From Holothuria scabra (lineage: Eukaryota; Echinodermata; Holothuroidea; Aspidochirotida; Holothuriidae): DNA of 64,000 bases. The translations under genes and the position numbers were made by a program. The stretch is taken from contig CM074181.1 in the NCBI GenBank assembly GCA_037179385.1, positions 48,132,394-48,196,393 on the forward strand. Direction: 5' to 3'. The notes below the pieces were generated by a model, which was not told where the DNA came from, made no database searches, and saw nothing but the letters and a program-made list of their open reading frames with translations. Shown here piece after piece: positions 58,359-64,000 of the stretch (positions are counted from its first letter, which is position 1; each line of letters opens with the position of its first letter).

Positions 58359-59055
58359 GCCGTGTATTTACCGAGCTACAAACTGTGCAGGCCTGGGCAA
58401 TAGCAGTAGCAATTACTTTTTTTTAGTTATTTTTTTCTTCTCCAAGCAGAGATGAAGGGTATTTATATGAAAACTCACAAAAATGTGATCAGAATTTCTG
58501 GCCATGCATGCAGCTTCCCACATTTCCCCACGGTGCCTGATAATTTAAAAGAATGTCAACCTGTTCATGAATTTACAATATCCCTCTAAAATCATGCAGA
58601 CTTGTATAAAAATACAGTAAGCTTTCTTGAGAGATTCTGTAGGTATTACTTTTATTGACTTCTTATTAGTTTTAAATGTTATCTGAGGAAAATCACAATG
58701 TGAATTTTTAATGTACTGTATTGTATACAGGCCTGCCATACCGCAGCAGATTCAGTATAAAATTGTGTCAGGGCCAGATCAATTACAGTACTGTACAGAT
58801 TTAACATTTCAGCGTCTACAGTTGCAATGGTTACCCTGTAATGCTATTCTTCTCTTCAAGGGTTTAATAAACATGAAAGACTGACTTGACTTACAGTAAA
58901 TGCTTTCTGATCCATTTCAACTCTGTTCAACTGACAGAAATGACTGAGTTATTTGACTGTATTAAGTACTTGCAAAAAGTGTTTCACATTTTTTATTTAA
59001 TTGATTTTGGGTTTAATTACTTACCTTTTTTTTTTTGTACTTTCTTTTATTACAG

Positions 59056-59130
59056 CGCCATATGAAGGAGGAGTTTGGAAAGTACGAGTAGATCTACCAG
59101 ATAAATATCCATTTAAGTCACCTTCTATCG
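59056..59130 (+). CDS. UBE2H: UBE2H-like E2, coding exon 3
   Basis: The 75-nt exon follows a poly-T-rich acceptor (TTTTATTACAG) and ends before GTAGGT. With the single base from exon 2, the frame is [25 protein letters not shown], and the last base starts a Gly codon. This is the highly conserved strand 2-3 segment of the E2 fold, with the P-x-x-P-F/Y-K-x-P motif. The segment is essentially identical to vertebrate UBE2H. A longer ORF reading through the donor to 59,387 is simply intron read-through. Confidence 0.96.
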
Positions 59131-59493
59131 GTAGGTATTATCGTACAGTAGGTCCTGTTTTTGATCCTGACCGTACCTGCATAATTAGACGGTTTGTACA
59201 GGTCCTGGAAATCCTAGAAAGTCAGGAAAAACTGAAACTTCTATTTCCATGCCTTGAAAGGGACAGGGAAAATGAGCAATTTTTCGAAAAAGTCTTGGGA
59301 AAGGCAGGGAATTTAAGGAACTGGAATCACTGTTCCAGTTTTCTTAATGTTCAAGTACTGTATGTTATTTTGTTGAAAAAAAGATGAATGAGTTCTGACT
59401 GTTTTTTGAAAGTCTTGGAAATATCAGTCGAAATCGTTAAAAGTTAAGAAAGTCATGGTCCCTTTGCTTTACTGATTTTGTATAAACCTAACC
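59131..59493. other. Start of UBE2H intron 3, with GTCCTGGAAA-type repeat words
   Basis: GGTCCTGGAAATCCTAGAAAGTC, then GTCAGGAAAAACTG and AGTCTTGGGAAAGGC, resembles the stretch at 7355-7460. It is a probable degenerate dispersed repeat and is not coding. Confidence 0.4.
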
Positions 59494-59501
59494 TGTTAGA
59501 C

Positions 59502-59979
59502 CAGGGTTGTCCAACCTATGGCCCGTGGGCCACCGTCCGGCCAGCGAAAGGGTTGCGTCCGGCCCGTCAGAAATAATCTATACTGCAAAATTATTCCATA
59601 AGCAGATTAATTGATGACAACCTTTAGGCCATCTGCTATGGCATGCTTACTTTTGAATGAAATGATTCATTTCAAATGTCTGCTACATATAGCTACATTG
59701 GAGTGTTGTCCACATGGGTGGGTTGAGAATGATTCAGGAGGAATATGAAGAAAAAACTTTGTCCAAATATTCTGCCTGACACCATCAATTTTTGCTAAAA
59801 TTTATTTATTTGTTCAATCAAAAAGGAAAATGAATTAGTGTTCCCTACGGGCAATGATTGCATTTTTGTTGCCTTTGGCGTCGGGAAAAATTGAAAAAAA
59901 AAACGAGTATAGAATGCAGCCCCTCGTCCATCATAACCATTACATGTGGCCCACCGCTGCGAAAGGTTGGACAACCCTG
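59502..59979. mobile_element. 478-bp hAT-like MITE with perfect 8-bp target duplication
   Basis: The ends are CAGGGTTGTCCAACCTATGG and the inverse of CAGGGTTGTCCAACCTTTCG. It is flanked by TGTTAGAC at 59494-59501 and 59980-59987. Inside, GGCCCGTGGGCC and GTGGCCCACCG add further inverse similarity. Confidence 0.92.
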
Positions 59980-60639
59980 TGTTAGACCAAATGGCAAATT
60001 TGGAAAGATTATTTGGAAAAAAAAAACATAATTTTTATGATTTGGGGGGAAAACCTGAATTGATATTCTCAACATGCACTGTATACTTAGTTTCTTCCAT
60101 TTAGATCGAGGTATCCCAAAACACCCATTGATTGACTGCTTGGGCAGGTATTTTCAATTGACTGGCTCTTCAAACAGTTCACATCCTCTATACTGCATGT
60201 ACAGCTGAGTTGTTCTGATTGCCTGTTGTATAGATACAGTTGTCTCAGTTTGTAGAACCACCTTCTTTAACTCACATTTATGTGAGCTTGGGAAATGCAA
60301 ACAGATTAACCAATGCAGCCAGTGTGTTTGAACATACCACATGCGAGGTATCAAAAGTTGCAGCAAGATGAAGAATCAGAGAGCTAAAACTTGGATTGGC
60401 TAGAAACTCAGCTGTAAAATCTCATCTTACTCCATCTATACTGATATATTATAGTGCACATGTGACAAGTCATGTGCTCTACAGTAGGTACTGTAGTGTT
60501 GTACACATTACAGTCAGTATATATTCAAAATAACTGTGTACTGCAATGCAATATTACCATAATAATTAATGCTGTGAATACTGCATTTCAGACTTATGCG
60601 GACAGATATTGATCAAATGTTTGTTTTTTCTGTTTGTTT

Positions 60640-61130
60640 GCTCAGTTTATTACCATACGCAGTACAAAGCATTTTTGAAACAACAACATAAAGAGTGACA
60701 ACAAAGAAAAATAAGAAAAAAATTTCGGATAAACCATACAAAACAGAATATGAGATGGAAAGAAGAGAAAATAAGTTTAGTAAAACTTTTATGAATCTCT
60801 CCCCAAAAGATGTATAAAATAATTAAATTTCAGAGCAGCTTATTTCTATAACAGTTTTTCAAATGAAAACTGCTATGCTACTTGTTGCACAATCAAACTT
60901 GTTCTTTTTACTTATCTATGAATCCTGATTTTAACTTAAGTTCACTTTTTGAGTTCCTAATGTCGATATTTAGATTATTCCACACTTTTACACCACACAC
61001 TGATAGGCTTATAGCTTTATAGATGGTACGGACAGAAAGTTGATAAATATCATCTTTTTTATGAGTTAGTAATTTACTTTCTTTTTTAATAAATAACCTT
61101 TGATTATTTGGAGGTAATGTACTCATGCTG
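60640..61130 (-). mobile_element. 3' end of a non-LTR retrotransposon (LINE), minus strand
   Basis: The minus-strand ORF 61126-60908 reads DDIYQLSVRTIYKAISLSVC then GVKVWNNLNIDIRNSKSELKLKS. This is the pattern of the last residues of many LINE reverse-transcriptase proteins (G.K.WN.L...IR.S.S...FK..). About 260 bp of AT-rich 3'UTR-like sequence follows to 60,640. The rest of the reverse transcriptase is absent, so this is a typical 5'-truncated copy. Confidence 0.55.
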
Positions 61131-62354
61131 TGACGTCGCTTTCTGAAAAAGCAACATAGACACCCCAGTACATCAAAGGCGGTGTGGGGTGTAACTAATA
61201 TCTGAGTTTGTTACATGATCTATGACCTCAAAAATTAATGAGCTATGCTTTCATTGTGTTTGCACAGTGTGAAAAGCAATTAACACATGCTGACTAACCT
61301 GTTAGCTAACCCCAATTGTTACGTAACTTTTTGTGTATTGTAACACGTCTTTTACTGTCAATCAATTAATCAGATATGAAACTTGACTCAATCAAGTCTG
61401 CAAGTAGTGGGCTTCTTTTCCTCCCTGAAGCAATAAGAGTTAATCAGGCAGAAATGAAGGATGTACTGTAACAAAAAGTAAGAGGGAACGTTTCATCATG
61501 CTATATTTAGCTTTAAACAGTAAGATGGCTGTCTTAAATGGGGAACAAGTGCTGTACATCAGAGTGTGAAACTAAGCCTTCTTAAGGGTTTTAGGCTCAG
61601 TGCTTTCTTTTTCTTTTGTTCATTACACAAGTGATTGTTTAAAAAAAAAATTCTCAAAGTATCTTGAATTTCATATTTCAAAAGAGAAAAACAAAACAAA
61701 TATATGAAACATGCTATTTTGATGAGGTCATATAGTTGCATTCAACAAAAAAATTTATCATGTTTATATGTAATGTCGGACAGTATTGTTTAGGTTGCAA
61801 TGCATTTGGTATTTACAGTTAGGTAAATTTTAACGATGCAACTATATGCTTCAAATGTATAATGGTAATGCTGATATTGGTATTGAATAATTAATACCGA
61901 GTTGGTCCAACAATTATAGGCGTCTCACTGCTCACTGTAGAACGGGTGGTGTGTTATCAAACATGTTCACAGTATATACTGTAGATAGAGTACTGTACTG
62001 TACCAAAGGTGATTTTAATTGCCCAGCTTTGATGAAGAATAATGATAAGGTTTAATCAAAGGCTAATAAACCTCACTGTTGGTTTAATCTATGGTAAATA
62101 TAGGAGGAAAGATCTTCCCTTGACATCTATTGTATCTAACACTGAATACACATGTACATAGTGCGAAAACTGCAGAGTATGTACAGAGGGAACTTGATTC
62201 ATTTACTGTACTGTAGTGTAAAAGAGACTCACATACCTACAGCTGTTCCTGTACGTTGGTATGAGATGACTTTCTCGTCCCCCCCCCCCCCTCCCACACA
62301 TACACACTTGGCATGAGCATTTGCTGTAACCTTGAAGGCAGGTTAGGTATATTC
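61131..62354. other. UBE2H intron 3, non-coding
   Basis: No exon was seen. TACTGTA words are clustered near 61,978-62,000 and 62,205, and a C tract lies at about 62,279-62,290. Confidence 0.45.
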
Positions 62355-62670
62355 ATTTCCTCAAAGTTCCAATTCTCCCAACCTGCATACTCTAGCCACT
62401 CATTCAGCTCTGTGAAAAGTCATCCTTATATTCAGATATAGTCTCATTTTCTGATACAGTACCCTGGTTAGCATGCAATTCAATGTGCATTTTAAATCAG
62501 AGCACTCTCAGAGGATGTTGTATAATACATACTGTATGAGCCATAGTACTCTGCATTTTCTGAATTTTATGTCCATCAAAAAGCTCCTGTAGCTGTGCCA
62601 ATTGAAAAGTTTGGCAGACGACTATGATTACAGGTGAAAGTGTATTTTGAGGTGATGAATGACTTCCATC
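62355..62670. mobile_element. TTAA MITE, strongly decayed copy
   Basis: CTCAAAGTTCCAATTCTCCC, then CTGTGAAAAGTCATCCTTAT, CAGATATAGTCTCA, GCACTCTCAG, AGTACTCTGCATT and CCAATTGAAAAGTTT follow the block order of the 58,044 copy, with both ends eroded. Confidence 0.5.
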
Positions 62671-63496
62671 AAAACTGTTTCACCCATGATAGAAGCTGTT
62701 ATTTCTCTACATTATCTCCTGTACTACTGTATACCTGTGGCTCCTTTCATAAAATTCAATGTTTATTCTATTCAGTGTAAAGTTAATGTAACACAGAATG
62801 CTACTTTGTTATTCATGTTGCCAATAGTTGCTTCAGCAACCCTGTGGCAGTAATTTGTTGTCCCAAGCAAATTGCTTTTGGAAAGTTCATCTCCATAATT
62901 ACATATTTTCTATTCACCCAGAGAACTTAGAATGTTCAGCTTGGTACAATAGTTTTGTTGTTCAACTTGCTGGCTGAATCAGCAGAGAACTAAGTATATT
63001 TTACAGCTACTTATACTTTTGCATAAGTAAAGTCATTTTGCTAATTAGTTAAATAGTGTATGCAGGTTGGACTTGAACAAAATACTGTAGCCCTCTTTGA
63101 CTTCTTTCAGACAATAAGTGGAAATATGTAGTTGTGGAGGTGTGTGTACACTTTATAGACAAAATTTGGAGGGTATTCAAATGTACACAGAGTTAAAAAT
63201 ATTTCAAAAGTATTTGTTTTTGTTCTTCTCCCCATTTTTTGGTGGCAGTGGGGGGGGGGGGGGGGGACGTAATAGCCCTGCTTTAAGAAACATATACACA
63301 CTGTCCATTGCTAAAGAAGTTAGGGTTTGTGGTTGCCCAAAACTAGAGTGTTGAAATCTGCAAAATAAGTCCCCTGGTAATCCTGAGAAGTGTTTGGACC
63401 CCTTCTCAATACTGTTTTCAGTGAAAATTCAAAAGGGTTCAGTCTTAACCTTTACGAAGTATGCCATAGATTTAATATTTTAGTATACATGTACAC
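62671..63496. other. UBE2H intron 3, non-coding
   Basis: Nothing beyond the 17-G tract at 63,250-63,266 was recognised. Confidence 0.4.
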
Positions 63497-63647
63497 CAAG
63501 GTTGTCACCTCTCTGGGTGGCACCGGCCGGTGCTACCCAGCTCTGAAAATCAAAAGGGGAGGTGGGACACTGACTCCTCTGAGACAGCTCCCTCAGGATG
63601 GTGATCACAAATTACCCGGCTCTCAAAATGTTTTGGTGACAACCCTG
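63497..63647. mobile_element. 151-bp hAT-like MITE with perfect 8-bp target duplication
   Basis: The ends are CAAGGTTGTCACC and the inverse of CAGGGTTGTCACC. It is flanked by ATGTACAC at 63489-63496 and 63648-63655. A GGCACCGGCCGGTGC palindrome lies near the left end. It sits about 150 bp before exon 4. Confidence 0.9.
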
Positions 63648-63799
63648 ATGTACACATACTGCAACAAATTTTCCCTCAAACATTTTGAAAATTCCTGAGA
63701 TAAAGACCCGTGTATTAAAATGAAAGCAATTATTCAGTGCTGCAATGTAACAATTTGTCAATAATGAATTTTCATCAAAATGATTTCTTTTCTCTGCAG

Positions 63800-63839
63800 G
63801 TTTTTTAAACAAAATCTATCATCCAAATATTGATGAAGC
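63800..63839 (+). CDS. UBE2H: UBE2H-like E2, coding exon 4
   Basis: The 40-nt exon lies between TCTCTGCAG and a GTGAGT donor. Its first two bases complete the Gly codon from exon 3. The frame reads FLNKIYHPNIDE, and the last two bases begin an Ala codon. This is the conserved stretch just before the HPNI..xGxVCLD motif of E2 enzymes; the catalytic Cys follows in the next exon, outside the window. The tiny exon size and both phases agree with the other three exons. Confidence 0.94.
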
Positions 63840-64000
63840 GTGAGTTTTTCTTTTAAGTCTCATTTTATATCGCTCTCTAATACAGTGAAGAACATTAATT
63901 CTGAGTTAGCAATTAATAAAAGATTTCATCTTCTAAAGAAGCTGTATGGTTTTCAATTTTCAGTTTTTACGTGCTATCTCCTACAGTATGCTTAATAAAT

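Larger units (their letters stand above)
39700..62240. repeat. Zone enriched in TACTGTA/TACAGTA palindromic words
   Basis: By eye there are well over 60 occurrences of TACTGTA or TACAGTA, often fused as GTACTGTACAGTA (for example near 56,430, 56,555 and 58,790). The first 36 kb has only a handful. The words occur singly and in clusters and are not confined to one recognisable element. Confidence 0.6.

Noticed and set aside
59001..59387. 128-aa ORF as a single-exon E2 gene or retrocopy
   Set aside because: Only residues encoded by 59,056-59,130 are E2-like. The flanks are intron, with clear AG and GT boundaries matching the phases of exons 2 and 4.

Overview
This is a eukaryotic nuclear window: spliced exons with long introns, low gene density, AT-rich non-coding DNA, tRNA-derived SINEs and many DNA-transposon relics. 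No bacterial, organellar or CRISPR-like content was seen. The two genes identified are animal genes. Frequent TAGGCCTA/AGGCT-type words and the repeat style suggest a marine deuterostome invertebrate, possibly an echinoderm. That placement is inference, not proof.

Two genes are recognised, both on the + strand. The 3' end of a ZC3HC1 (NIPA)-like gene lies at 5.4-6.5 kb: a 225-nt penultimate exon carrying the HRPWCPW motif of the C-terminal BIR-like zinc domain, then a terminal exon. The first four coding exons of a UBE2H-like ubiquitin-conjugating enzyme lie at 36,725, 54,902, 59,056 and 63,800. They join in phase and match the family almost residue for residue through the start of the UBC core; the catalytic Cys exon lies beyond the window. 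ZC3HC1 followed by UBE2H in the same orientation is also the order I know from human 7q32, so this looks like conserved microsynteny. A possible last exon of an unidentified gene is at 14.05-14.20 kb.

Layout. 0-6.5 kb: ZC3HC1 3' part, with a 3.1-kb inverted-repeat transposon and a nested MITE in an intron. 6.5-14.9 kb: SINEs, fold-back repeats, and a TTAA MITE broken by a hAT-like element with a perfect 8-bp duplication. 15.0-24.2 kb: a large mobile element whose core is about 9 kb of satellite, built from 145- and 156-bp monomers in a 1,048-bp seven-monomer higher-order repeat. Each monomer carries several AGGTCA-type nuclear-receptor half-sites. 24.2-36.5 kb: hAT-like and other decayed elements, one unrecognised ORF, and the UBE2H 5' flank. 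36.7-64 kb: the UBE2H transcription unit. Its introns hold a smaller relative of the satellite-bearing element, several hAT and TTAA MITEs with clear target duplications, a LINE tail, and a striking excess of TACTGTA/TACAGTA words.

ZC3HC1 is known as an F-box-type and nuclear-pore-basket protein, and UBE2H as the E2 of the CTLH/GID ligase. Both therefore belong to ubiquitin or nuclear biology, but nothing in the sequence shows that they act together.
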